A stretch of DNA of 64,000 bases from JAUYQR01 sp050632395 (GTDB lineage Bacteria > Pseudomonadota > Alphaproteobacteria > Rhodobacterales > Rhodobacteraceae): positions 3,286,001 to 3,350,000 of the forward strand of contig NZ_CP192600.1 of NCBI RefSeq assembly GCF_050632395.1. The letters are read 5' to 3'. Of this stretch, positions 52,086 through 61,385 are shown piece by piece. The notes beneath the pieces were generated by a model. The model did not search any database, was not told where the DNA came from, and saw only the letters and a program-made list of their open reading frames with translations. The first letter of the stretch is position 1, and each line of letters begins with the position of its first letter. The translations under genes were made by a program, and so were the position numbers.

Positions 52086-53735
52086 CTAGCGCTGCGCCAC
52101 GCGCCAGTTCGGGTTCACCCACGGTTCAAGGTTCGATGCGGGCAACGGCGTGCGGCCAAGGATGTGATCGGCAGCCTTCTCCCCCACCATGATCGAGGGC
52201 GCGTTCAGGTTGCCGTTGGTCACTTGCGGGAAGACCGAGCTGTCGGCCACCCGCAGCCCTTCAACCCCGATCACCCGACATTCCGGGTCGACCACCGCCA
52301 TCGGATCGGTCTTGCGCCCCATCCGCGCCGTGCCGCAGGGGTGATAGGCGCTTTCCGCGTGCTCGCGCAGGAAGGCGTCGATCTGATCGTCCGTCTCCAC
52401 CGCGGCACCCGGCTGAATCTCGTGGCGGACGAAGGGCTTGAACGCCGCCTGCCCAAAGATTTCCCGCGTCAGGCGGATGCAAGCCCGGAACTCCGTCCAG
52501 TCGTCGGGGTGCGACATGTAGTTGAACCGGATGCGCGGCGCATCCGCCGGGTTGGCCGACCGCAGGGTGACAGCCCCCCGCGACTTCGACCGCATCGGGC
52601 CGACATGCGCCTGAAACCCATGCCCCTCGGCCGCCACCTTGCCGTCATAGCGCACGGCGATCGGCAGGAAGTGATACTGGATGTCGGGATAGTCGATCCC
52701 GGCCCGTGACCGGATGAAGGCGCAAGCCTCGAACTGGTTCGACGCGCCAAGCCCCGTGCCCGTAAACAGCCACTGCGCCCCGACCGTCGCCTTGCCCCAG
52801 AGGTTCCAGTATTTGTACAGCGTCACCGGCTGGCTTGCGGCGAATTGCATATAGATTTCAAGGTGGTCCTGCAGGTTCGCCCCCACGCCCGCGCGGTCGG
52901 CCAGCACCGGAATCCCGTGTTCGGCCAGATGCGCCCCCGGCCCGATGCCCGAAAGCATCAGCAGTTTGGGCGAATTGATCGACGATGCCGCAAGGATAAC
53001 CTCGCGCCCCGCACGGATCACCTGCACGAGGTCGCCTCGCCCGATTTCCACGCCCACCGCGCGCTTGCCCTCGAACACCACGCGCCGCGCCATCCCGCGC
53101 ACGACCTGCACATTGCCCCCCGCCATCGCGGGTTTGAGGTAGGCATTCGCCGCCGACCAGCGCCGACCCTTCCAGATCGTCGCCTCCATCGGGCCGAAGC
53201 CTTCCTGCTGCGCGCCGTTGTAATCGGTCGTCACCGGATACCCGGCCTCTTCGCCCGCCTTGATGAAGGCGTCGAACAACGGGTTCGACCGTGGCCCGCG
53301 GGTAATGTGGAGCGGCCCCTTGGTGCCGCGATACTCAGGCCCCGACCCGCCGTGCGAATGTTCCATCCGCTTGAAATAGGGCAGCACGTCGGCATAGCCC
53401 CAGCCATCCGCGCCCATCTCGGCCCAGGTGTCGAAATCACGGGCGTGGCCGCGCACATAGACCATCCCGTTGATGCTGGACGACCCGCCGATCACCTTGC
53501 CGCGCGGCGTCGCCAGCACCCGCCCGTTCAGGTGCGGCTCGGGTTCGGTCTGCAGGCCCCAGTCGTAGATCGCCATGTTCATCGGATAAGACAGCGCCCC
53601 CGGCATCTGGATCAACGGCCCCGCGTCCGACCCGCCATGTTCGATCACCGTCACCCGCCGCCCCGCCTCGGCCAGCCGGTAGGCCAGCGCACAGCCCGCA
53701 GACCCGGCCCCGACGATCACGTAATCGGCGTGCAT
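52086..53735 (-). CDS. betA: Choline dehydrogenase
   Basis: A 549-residue FAD-dependent GMC oxidoreductase that oxidises choline to betaine aldehyde (and often on to betaine). FAD-binding YVIVGAGSAGCALAYRLAEAG is at the N-terminus, GMC signature regions are GKVIGGSSSINGMVYVRGHARDFD and ASSINSPKLLMLSGIGPG, and the active-site His lies in ESAYHPCGTARMG. Length matches E. coli BetA (556). Its ATG overlaps the betI stop (TGATG). betB, usually beside it, is not in the window. Confidence 0.95.
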   Translation of the reverse strand: MHADYVIVGAGSAGCALAYRLAEAGRRVTVIEHGGSDAGPLIQMPGALSYPMNMAIYDWGLQTEPEPHLNGRVLATPRGKVIGGSSSINGMVYVRGHARDFDTWAEMGADGWGYADVLPYFKRMEHSHGGSGPEYRGTKGPLHITRGPRSNPLFDAFIKAGEEAGYPVTTDYNGAQQEGFGPMEATIWKGRRWSAANAYLKPAMAGGNVQVVRGMARRVVFEGKRAVGVEIGRGDLVQVIRAGREVILAASSINSPKLLMLSGIGPGAHLAEHGIPVLADRAGVGANLQDHLEIYMQFAASQPVTLYKYWNLWGKATVGAQWLFTGTGLGASNQFEACAFIRSRAGIDYPDIQYHFLPIAVRYDGKVAAEGHGFQAHVGPMRSKSRGAVTLRSANPADAPRIRFNYMSHPDDWTEFRACIRLTREIFGQAAFKPFVRHEIQPGAAVETDDQIDAFLREHAESAYHPCGTARMGRKTDPMAVVDPECRVIGVEGLRVADSSVFPQVTNGNLNAPSIMVGEKAADHILGRTPLPASNLEPWVNPNWRVAQR

Positions 53736-54313
53736 CACAGCCTCCCCAGTTCGGCTTCCAGATGGCGCACCGCCACGGCCACCGCCGCCGCCCCGTCAGC
53801 CGGGCCGGATTTCAGCACCTCACGCAGGTAAAGCCCGTCGATCATCGCCCCCATGCCCAGCGCAATCTCACCCGCCCGCGCCCCCGCAAGCGGGCGCAGT
53901 GCATGCACAAGGTTGGACCTGAGCCGCCGCTGATACACCGCCAGCAAACGCTTCGCCTCGGGCACCGATTGCGCCAGCACGTAGAAGTTCAGCCACGCCC
54001 CCACCGCCTCGCGCCGAAAGTTGCCCGCGCTGAACGACGCGCGCAGAATCGCCCTGACCCGCCCCTCCGGCCCCTCGGCCGCCGCCAGCGCCCCGCGCAC
54101 CTCGGCGCCATAAAGCGTCAGCACATGGCGCATCGCGGCCAGAAACATGTCTTCCTTCGATCCGAAATAATGGTGCGCCAGCGCCGAGGACATGCCCGCC
54201 CGCTTGGCGATCTGGCTGACCGTCACATCAAGCGAACCGACCCTGCCGATTTCCACAATCGTGGCTTTCACCAACGCATCCTTGCGAATAGGCTCCATTC
54301 CAAGCTTCGGCAT
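53735..54313 (-). CDS. betI: Choline-responsive TetR repressor BetI
   Basis: A 192-residue TetR-family repressor of choline/betaine genes. The N-terminus MPKLGMEPIRKDALVKATI is characteristic of BetI and fixes the start at 54313. The helix-turn-helix is TVSQIAKRAGMSSALAHHYFGSKEDMFLAAM (about 31-61). It is co-transcribed with betA and divergent from choXWV. An inverted repeat in the shared 84-bp spacer is its likely operator. Confidence 0.94.
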   Translation of the reverse strand: MPKLGMEPIRKDALVKATIVEIGRVGSLDVTVSQIAKRAGMSSALAHHYFGSKEDMFLAAMRHVLTLYGAEVRGALAAAEGPEGRVRAILRASFSAGNFRREAVGAWLNFYVLAQSVPEAKRLLAVYQRRLRSNLVHALRPLAGARAGEIALGMGAMIDGLYLREVLKSGPADGAAAVAVAVRHLEAELGRL

Positions 54314-54361
54314 CGGCGCGGCCTCATAAAACACTTGCCAAACCGTATCAGCACGAAGTTT

Positions 54362-54375
54362 ATTGACTCGTCAAT
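54362..54375. promoter_or_regulatory. Candidate BetI operator (ATTGAC-TC-GTCAAT)
   Basis: ATTGAC, 2 bp, GTCAAT is a perfect 6-2-6 inverted repeat, 23 bp before the choX ATG and 49 bp before betI. It overlaps a possible choX -10 element (TTTATT at 54359-54364, 18 bp after TTGCCA at 54335-54340). The ATTGA/TCAAT arms resemble reported bet operators. Confidence 0.6.
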
Positions 54376-54397
54376 CAACAAAAATGGGGGAGGTCCC

Positions 54398-55327
54398 ATG
54401 TCCATCCGCACCACGCTCCTTACCACCGCTGTCACCTTCGCGCTTGCCGGGTCCGCCTTTGCGGAAGGCTGCGACAAGGTGATCTTCTCCGACGTCGGCT
54501 GGACCGACATCACCGCCACCACCGCCGCAACCACCGCCATCCTCGAGGCGCTGGGCTATGACACCGAAACCAAGGTGCTCTCCGTTCCGGTCACCTACAC
54601 CGGCCTTGCCGAAGGCGATATCGACGTGTTCCTCGGCAACTGGATGCCCACGATGGAGGCCGACATCGCCCCCTACCGTGACGCAGGCACCGTGGAAACC
54701 ATCCGCACCAACCTTGAAGGCGCGAAATACACCCTTGCCACCAACGAAGCTGGCGCTGCCCTTGGCATCAAGGATTTCAAGGACATCGCCGCCCACAAGG
54801 ACGACCTTGAAAGCCAGATCTATGGCATCGAACCCGGCAATGACGGCAACCGCCTGATCATCGACATGATCGCCACCGGACCCTTCGGCCTCGACGGCTT
54901 CGAGGTCGTGGAATCCTCCGAACAGGGCATGCTGGCCGAGGTCAAGAAGGCCACCGAGGATGCCAAGCCGATCGTCTTCCTCGGCTGGGAACCGCACCCG
55001 ATGAACGCCAACTTCAAGATGACCTACCTGACCGGCGGCGACGATTACTTCGGACCGAACTTCGGCGGCGCGATCGTCGCGACCAACACCCGCGCGGGCT
55101 ATGTCGCCGAATGCCCGAACACCGGCAAGCTTCTGTCAAACCTCAGCTTCTCGCTTCCGATGGAAAACGAGATCATGGGCGCCATCCTGAACGACGGCGA
55201 AGACCCGACCGACGCCGCCAAGGCCTGGCTCGCTGCCCACCCCGAGGCATGGGAGCCGTGGCTTGACGGCGTCACCACCAAGGATGGTGGCGATGCCAAG
55301 GCTGCGGTCGCGGCCGCGCTCCAGTAA
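54398..55327 (+). CDS. choX: Choline ABC transporter substrate-binding protein
   Basis: A 309-residue periplasmic binding protein, with a signal peptide (cleavage after AFA near residue 22). The OpuAC-type domain shows VIFSDVGWTDITATTAATTAILEALGYDTETK, DVFLGNWMPTMEADI and PIVFLGWEPHPMNANF. The Trp and Tyr residues here are those that build the aromatic box for the quaternary ammonium group. GGGGGAGG lies before the ATG. It is the first gene of choXWV, beside betI-betA, which supports choline over betaine as substrate. Confidence 0.92.
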   Translation: MSIRTTLLTTAVTFALAGSAFAEGCDKVIFSDVGWTDITATTAATTAILEALGYDTETKVLSVPVTYTGLAEGDIDVFLGNWMPTMEADIAPYRDAGTVETIRTNLEGAKYTLATNEAGAALGIKDFKDIAAHKDDLESQIYGIEPGNDGNRLIIDMIATGPFGLDGFEVVESSEQGMLAEVKKATEDAKPIVFLGWEPHPMNANFKMTYLTGGDDYFGPNFGGAIVATNTRAGYVAECPNTGKLLSNLSFSLPMENEIMGAILNDGEDPTDAAKAWLAAHPEAWEPWLDGVTTKDGGDAKAAVAAALQ

Positions 55328-55351
55328 GCTGCCCCACGAACCCCGGTCGCT

Positions 55352-55366
55352 CCGGCATCACGCCGG
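55352..55366 (+). terminator. Stem-loop between choX and choW
   Basis: CCGGC-ATCAC-GCCGG, extendable to CCCCGG/CCGGGG, in the 70-bp choX-choW gap and without a T-tract. Such hairpins often protect the binding-protein mRNA or partially terminate, giving more binding protein than permease. That role is inferred. Confidence 0.5.
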
Positions 55367-55397
55367 GGCGGCCCTTGCCCAGGCGCGGAGCGGCTGA

Positions 55398-56224
55398 ATG
55401 GAATGGTTGACTGACTACAAGATCCCCGTCGGCAAGACCGCCAAAGCGGTGTTCGACTGGATGAACGACAACCTTGGTGGCGTGTTCGACGCCATTTCCA
55501 CCGGCCTCGAAGCCATGATCAACGGCATCCTGTGGCTGCTGCAAACACCGCATCCCTTTGTCATCATTGCGCTGTTCGTCGCGCTGACGTGGTTCTTGCA
55601 AAAGAACTGGAAGGTCTGCCTTGGCGTCGTGATCGGGTTCCTGTTCATCCTCAACCAAGGTTACTGGGAAGAAACCACCGAAAGCCTCACCCTGATCCTG
55701 TCGGCCTGCGTCGTCTGCATGGGCCTTGGCGTGCCGGTCGGCATCGCCGCCGCGCACCGCCCGAAGCTTTATCGCGTGATGGTGCCGATCCTCGATCTGA
55801 TGCAGACGCTGCCCACTTTCGTCTACCTGATCCCGGCCATCGTGTTCTTCGGCCTCGGCATGGTGCCGGGCCTGATCGCCACCGTGATCTTCGTGCTGCC
55901 CGCGCCGATCCGCCTGACCCACCTTGGCGTCTCTTCCACCCCGCAGGCGCTGCTGGAGGCGGCAACCGCCTTTGGCGCCACCCCGAAACAACGGCTCTGG
56001 AAGGTAGAAATGCCCTACGCCTTTCCACAGATCATGGCGGGCCTGAACCAGACCATCATGCTGTCGCTGTCGATGGTGGTGATCGCGGCACTTGTCGGCG
56101 CCAACGGCCTTGGCGTGCCGGTCGTCCGCGCGCTCAATTCGGTCAACACCGCGCTTGGCTTTGAATCCGGCTTCATCATCGTGGTGGTGGCCATCCTACT
56201 TGACCGCATGTTGAGGGTCAGCCG

Positions 56225-56228
<4 letters not shown>
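55398..56228 (+). CDS. choW: Choline ABC transporter permease
   Basis: A 276-residue inner-membrane permease of the ProW/OpuAB type. A polar N-terminus (TDYKIPVGKTAKAVFDWMNDNLGGVFDAIS) is followed by about seven helices and the EAA loop EAATAFGATPKQRLWKVEMPYAFP (about 187-210). It overlaps choV by 4 nt (ATGA). Confidence 0.92.
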
Positions 56229-57268
<1,040 letters not shown>

Positions 57269-57309
57269 AACCCTAACGCCGGGTTAACGTCGCCACGCAA
57301 GCCATTGAT

Positions 57310-57348
57310 ATGACGTCATGCCTCAAGGTGTCCCACCGTGGGACACCT
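57310..57348. repeat. Two palindromes between choV and topA
   Basis: ATGACGTCAT at 57310-57319 is a perfect 10-bp palindrome. At 57326-57348 AGGTGTCCCAC and GTGGGACACCT form a perfect 11-1-11 inverted repeat ending 1 bp before the topA stop. There is no T-tract, so a transcriptional role as a convergent terminator is possible but not typical. Confidence 0.6.
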
Positions 57349-57349
57349 C

Positions 57350-59974
57350 TCACCCGGCTCTCTTAGCCGCAGGCTTTTTCGCAACCGCCTTCTTGGCCGC
57401 CGGCTTCTTGGCTGCCACTTTCTTGACCGCAGGCTTGGCTCCTGCCTCGGTCTTTGCCGCCACCTTCTTCGGCGCAGCTTTCTTCGGCGCGGCCTTCTTC
57501 TTGCCCCCGCTCTTGCCCGCCTTCTCGGCGACCAGCGCCAGCGCCTCGTCCAGCGTCACCGTCTCGGGGTCCATCTCCTTCGGCAGCGTCGCGTTGACCT
57601 TGCCCCACTTCACGTAAGGCCCGTATTTGCCGGGCATCACCTGAACCTCGCCCCCGTCAGGGTGTTCGCCCAGCACCTTCAACGGCCCCGCAGGCGCCGC
57701 CCCCCCACGCCGCCCCGCCGCCTTCTGCGCCAAGACCTCCACCGCCCGGTTCATCCCGATGGTGAAGACCTCCTCCACATCGGGAATGTTGGCATAGACC
57801 GACCCGTGCTTCACATAGGGCCCGAACCGCCCGATGGCCGCCTCCACCGGCAGCCCATCCTCCGGGTGCGTCCCGACGAGCCGCGGCAGGGACAGCAGCT
57901 CCAGCGCCCGCTCCAGCGTCAGGCTCTCCGCCGACCAGCCCTTTGGCAGGCTCGCCCGGTCAGGCTTCGGCTGCGCCTCGGTCGCCTCGCCGCGTTGGAC
58001 GTATTGCCCGAACCGCCCGGTGCGGATCGAGATCGGATTGCCCTTCGCATCCTCCCCAAGCACCTTGCCATCGACGCCGCCCTGATCCTCACCACCAGAG
58101 ATCGGCCGCGTGTACCGGCACTCGGGATAGTTGCCGCAACCGATGAACGCCCCGCCCGACCGCGAGGTTTTCAAGTGCAACCGCCCGGTGCCGCAAACCT
58201 GACAGATCCTCGGGTCCGACCCATCCTCGCGCAGCGGGTAAAGGTGCGGGCTGAGGAACTCGTCGATCTTGTCCAGCACCTCACCGATCCGCAAATCCGC
58301 CGTCTCGGCAATCGCCGCCGAAAAGTCGCGCCAGAACCGGGTCAGCACGTCCTTGTAATCACGGTCCCCGGCCGAAACGTCATCCAGTTCCGTCTCAAGG
58401 TCGGCGGTGAAGTCGTACTCCACATACTTGCGGAAATAGTTGGTCAGGAACGCCGTCACCAGCCGACCCTTGTCTTCGGGGATCAGGCGGTTCTTGTCCT
58501 TGCGCACATATTCCCGGTCAACGATCGTCGTCAGGACGCTGGCATAGGTCGACGGCCGCCCGATCCCCAACTCCTCCATCCGCTTGACCAGCGTCGCTTC
58601 GGTATAGCGTGGCGGCGGCTGGGTGAAACTTTGCGCCGGCGTCACCGACCGCTTCTCGACCGCCTCACCTTGCATGATCTGCGGCAGACGCCCCTCGTCG
58701 TCGCCCTCCTCGTCGCGGCCCTCGTCATAGACCTTGAGGAAGCCGTCGAACAAGACCACCTGCCCATTCGCCCGCAGCACCACCTGCCCGTCGGGCGAGG
58801 CGACGTCGACCACCGTGCGTTCCATCCGCGCCGCCGACATCTGGCTGGCGATGGTGCGTTTCCAGATCAGGTCGTACAGCTTGCGTTGGTCCGGGTCGGC
58901 CAGACGCAGCTTTTCGGGCGCCGCCGACATGTCGGTGGGCCGGATGCATTCATGCGCTTCCTGCGCGTTCTTGGCCTTGTTCTTGTACATGCGCGGGCTG
59001 TCGGGCACGTAGGTCGGCCCGAAACGGCGGGTGATTTCGGCCCGCGCCGCCATCACCGCCTCGGGCGCCATGTCGATGCCGTCGGTCCGCATGTAGGTGA
59101 TGTAGCCGGCCTCATAAAGCCGCTGCGCCGCCGACATGCACTGCTTGGCGCCCATGCCGAACTTGCGGCTAGCCTCCTGTTGGAGGGTCGAGGTCATGAA
59201 GGGCGCATAGGGGTTGCGGCTGGCCGGCTTTGCCTCCACCGCCGTGACCGCAAGTGGGCGCGAGGTGACGGCGTGCACGGCCAGTTCCGCCGCTTCGGCG
59301 GTCGGCACGTCGAACTTGTCCAGCTTCTTGCCACCAAGAACGGTCAGCCGCGCTTCGAATTCCTGGCCGCGCGGGGTGACAAGCACCGCCGTCACGGTCC
59401 AGAATTCCCGTGCCCGGAACGCCTCGATCTCCTGCTCGCGCTCCACGATCAGGCGCAGGCAGACCGATTGCACGCGGCCGGCGGATTTCGCGCCCGGCAG
59501 CTTGCGCCACAGGACCGGCGACAGGGTGAAGCCCACCAGATAGTCCAGCGCACGGCGGGCGAGATAGGCCTCCACCAGCGGCTTGTCGACCTGGCGGGGG
59601 TTCTTCATCGCCTCGGTCACAGCGTCCTTGGTGATCGCGTTGAAGGTGACGCGGCTGACCGTCTTGCCCTTCTTCAGGCTGGAAGCCAGCGCCTCTTGCA
59701 GGTGCCACGAAATCGCTTCGCCCTCGCGGTCGGGGTCGGTTGCGAGAATCAGGTGGTCATCCGATTTCAGGGCTTCAGTGATCGCTTTCACATGCTTGCG
59801 ACTGTCTGCGGCCACTTCCCAAGTCATCGCAAACCCATCGTCGGGGTTGACCGAGCCATCCTTCGGCGGCAGGTCGCGAACGTGCCCGTATGAGGCCAGA
59901 ACCGTGTAATCGGGCCCGAGATACTTGTTGATCGTCTTGGCTTTCGCGGGCGACTCGACAACAACTACTGGCAT
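57350..59974 (-). CDS. topA: DNA topoisomerase I with Lys/Ala-rich tail
   Basis: An 874-residue type IA topoisomerase that relaxes negative supercoils. The TOPRIM domain starts PVVVVESPAKAKTINKYLG (Glu7) and includes DPDREGEAISWHL. The catalytic Tyr is at residue 294 in AGYITYMRTDG. One Cys4-type zinc finger (CQVCGTGRL, IGCGNYPECRYTR) lies near 595-630, followed by repeated topoisomerase C-terminal modules (GRFGPYVKHGSVYANIP, GKYGPYVKWGKVNATLP). The tail after about 825 is histone-H1-like (repeats of KKAAPKKAA, AKKPAAKK). GGGAGAACG precedes the start at 59974. Confidence 0.95.
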   Translation of the reverse strand: MPVVVVESPAKAKTINKYLGPDYTVLASYGHVRDLPPKDGSVNPDDGFAMTWEVAADSRKHVKAITEALKSDDHLILATDPDREGEAISWHLQEALASSLKKGKTVSRVTFNAITKDAVTEAMKNPRQVDKPLVEAYLARRALDYLVGFTLSPVLWRKLPGAKSAGRVQSVCLRLIVEREQEIEAFRAREFWTVTAVLVTPRGQEFEARLTVLGGKKLDKFDVPTAEAAELAVHAVTSRPLAVTAVEAKPASRNPYAPFMTSTLQQEASRKFGMGAKQCMSAAQRLYEAGYITYMRTDGIDMAPEAVMAARAEITRRFGPTYVPDSPRMYKNKAKNAQEAHECIRPTDMSAAPEKLRLADPDQRKLYDLIWKRTIASQMSAARMERTVVDVASPDGQVVLRANGQVVLFDGFLKVYDEGRDEEGDDEGRLPQIMQGEAVEKRSVTPAQSFTQPPPRYTEATLVKRMEELGIGRPSTYASVLTTIVDREYVRKDKNRLIPEDKGRLVTAFLTNYFRKYVEYDFTADLETELDDVSAGDRDYKDVLTRFWRDFSAAIAETADLRIGEVLDKIDEFLSPHLYPLREDGSDPRICQVCGTGRLHLKTSRSGGAFIGCGNYPECRYTRPISGGEDQGGVDGKVLGEDAKGNPISIRTGRFGQYVQRGEATEAQPKPDRASLPKGWSAESLTLERALELLSLPRLVGTHPEDGLPVEAAIGRFGPYVKHGSVYANIPDVEEVFTIGMNRAVEVLAQKAAGRRGGAAPAGPLKVLGEHPDGGEVQVMPGKYGPYVKWGKVNATLPKEMDPETVTLDEALALVAEKAGKSGGKKKAAPKKAAPKKVAAKTEAGAKPAVKKVAAKKPAAKKAVAKKPAAKRAG

Positions 59975-60066
59975 GAAATCCGTTCTCCCGAGGCCGCCCG
60001 AATGGCGCGGCAACATGGGGGCCAAGCGTCGTGATTGTCAACCGGCGCGCCACAAATGCTCCTTTC

Positions 60067-61200
60067 TCAGACCGCGCGCGACAATAACCCACCCGGTTGG
60101 CGCAGCACGCGACCGTCCAGTTCCAGCGCCAGCAACTCGGGCGCAAGCTCGGCCGAGGTGACGGCAAGGTCGCGCACCAGCTGGTCTTCCGCCACTGGAG
60201 AAGGGCCAAGCCGCGCCAGGATCATGTCGTGCAGGACGCGCATTTCCTTCAGGCTGCGCTGCGGTGCCGCCGGGCCCGGCAGCGGTGCAATCCGCGGTGC
60301 AGGCGGTTCGGCCAAAAGCACGGCCGCGCCGATCACCTCCAGCACGTCCTGCGCGCCGCGGACCAGCGTGGCCCCGTCGCGGATCAGCATGTTGCACCCC
60401 GATGCCCGCGCATCGAATGGATGCCCCGGCACCGCCATCACGTCCCGCCCCTGATCCAGCGCAGTGCGCGCGGTGATCAGGCTGCCCGACCGCGCCGCCG
60501 CCTCGACCACGATGACCGCACGCGCCAGCCCTGACACGATCCGGTTGCGCAGCGGAAAATGCCGCGCCTGCGGCTCCAGCCCCATCGGCTGCTCTGATAC
60601 AAGGCAGCCCGTCGCGGCAATCTCGGCGTGCAAGGCGGCATTTTCCGACGGGTAGATCACATCCACCCCGCCAGCCATCACCGCGACGGTGCCCGTGGGC
60701 AGGGCGGCGCGATGCGCCTCGGCGTCGATGCCGCGCGCAAGGCCCGACACCACCACCTGCCCGGCCTGCGCCAGCCCCTCGGCCAGCCGCCGCGCCATCC
60801 GCACCCCAAGCGACGAGGCGTTGCGCGCCCCGACCATGGCCACCATCGGCCGGTTCAGAAGTGCCACATTCCCAAGCGCCCAAAGGACGGCGGGCGCATC
60901 CGGCAAATCCATCAGGGCCAGCGGATAGGCCGCCTCGCCATGACACAAAAGCCGCGCGCCCTTAGCCTTTCCGGCACGCAACTCCGCTGCCGCCACCTCG
61001 ACGGGGCAGACGGCATAGCCTTCGACCCCCGCGGCGCGCGCGATCTCGGGCAAGGCCGCAAGTGCCGCCCGCGCTGTCCCATGCTCCCCAACAAGCCGGT
61101 GGAACGTAACCGGGCCAACCCGACGCGACCGGATCAGGCGCAGCCAGTCCAGCCGCTCCGCCTCGGTCACAGCGCCCGCAAAAAGCTGCCCATCCGCCAT
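60067..61200 (-). CDS. dprA: DNA-processing protein DprA
   Basis: A 377-residue protein that binds incoming single-stranded DNA and loads RecA during natural transformation. The Rossmann-like core is visible (VAMVGARNASSLGVRMARRLAEGLAQAGQVVVSGLARGIDAEAHRAAL, IVSGLARAVIVVEAAARSGSLITA, DVMAVPGHPFDARASGCNMLIRDGATLV). A C-terminal winged-helix (DML1-like) follows (LVRDLAVTSAELAPELLALELDGRVLRQPGG). It is upstream of topA on the same strand, an order common in alphaproteobacteria. Presence of dprA alone does not prove competence. Confidence 0.94.
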   Translation of the reverse strand: MADGQLFAGAVTEAERLDWLRLIRSRRVGPVTFHRLVGEHGTARAALAALPEIARAAGVEGYAVCPVEVAAAELRAGKAKGARLLCHGEAAYPLALMDLPDAPAVLWALGNVALLNRPMVAMVGARNASSLGVRMARRLAEGLAQAGQVVVSGLARGIDAEAHRAALPTGTVAVMAGGVDVIYPSENAALHAEIAATGCLVSEQPMGLEPQARHFPLRNRIVSGLARAVIVVEAAARSGSLITARTALDQGRDVMAVPGHPFDARASGCNMLIRDGATLVRGAQDVLEVIGAAVLLAEPPAPRIAPLPGPAAPQRSLKEMRVLHDMILARLGPSPVAEDQLVRDLAVTSAELAPELLALELDGRVLRQPGGLLSRAV

Positions 61201-61346
61201 CTTGGCCCTCGCAAGATCCCGACCCGATCCTGCACCGTCCAGGGTTAACGAAATCTGAATCTCGATTTGCTCTTTTCAAAAATACTCCCGCCGAAGGCTC
61301 CCACCCCTGCCACAGGCGCATCATCGGCATTGAACCCGCCCGCATT

Positions 61347-61358
61347 ATTTGATCAAAT
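61347..61358. promoter_or_regulatory. 12-bp palindrome ATTTGATCAAAT upstream of gabT
   Basis: ATTTGATCAAAT is a perfect palindrome 27 bp before the gabT ATG, in an AT-rich island of an otherwise GC-rich spacer. It is placed like an operator. The core TTGATCAA differs from an FNR site (TTGAT-N4-ATCAA). The regulator is not known. Confidence 0.5.
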
Positions 61359-61385
61359 GGGCGCAACATCATAGGGAGCACGACC

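Noticed and set aside
57338..59893. 851-residue open frame antisense to topA
   Set aside because: His/Arg/Gln-rich composition and no domains; it is the mirror of topA codons in GC-rich DNA.
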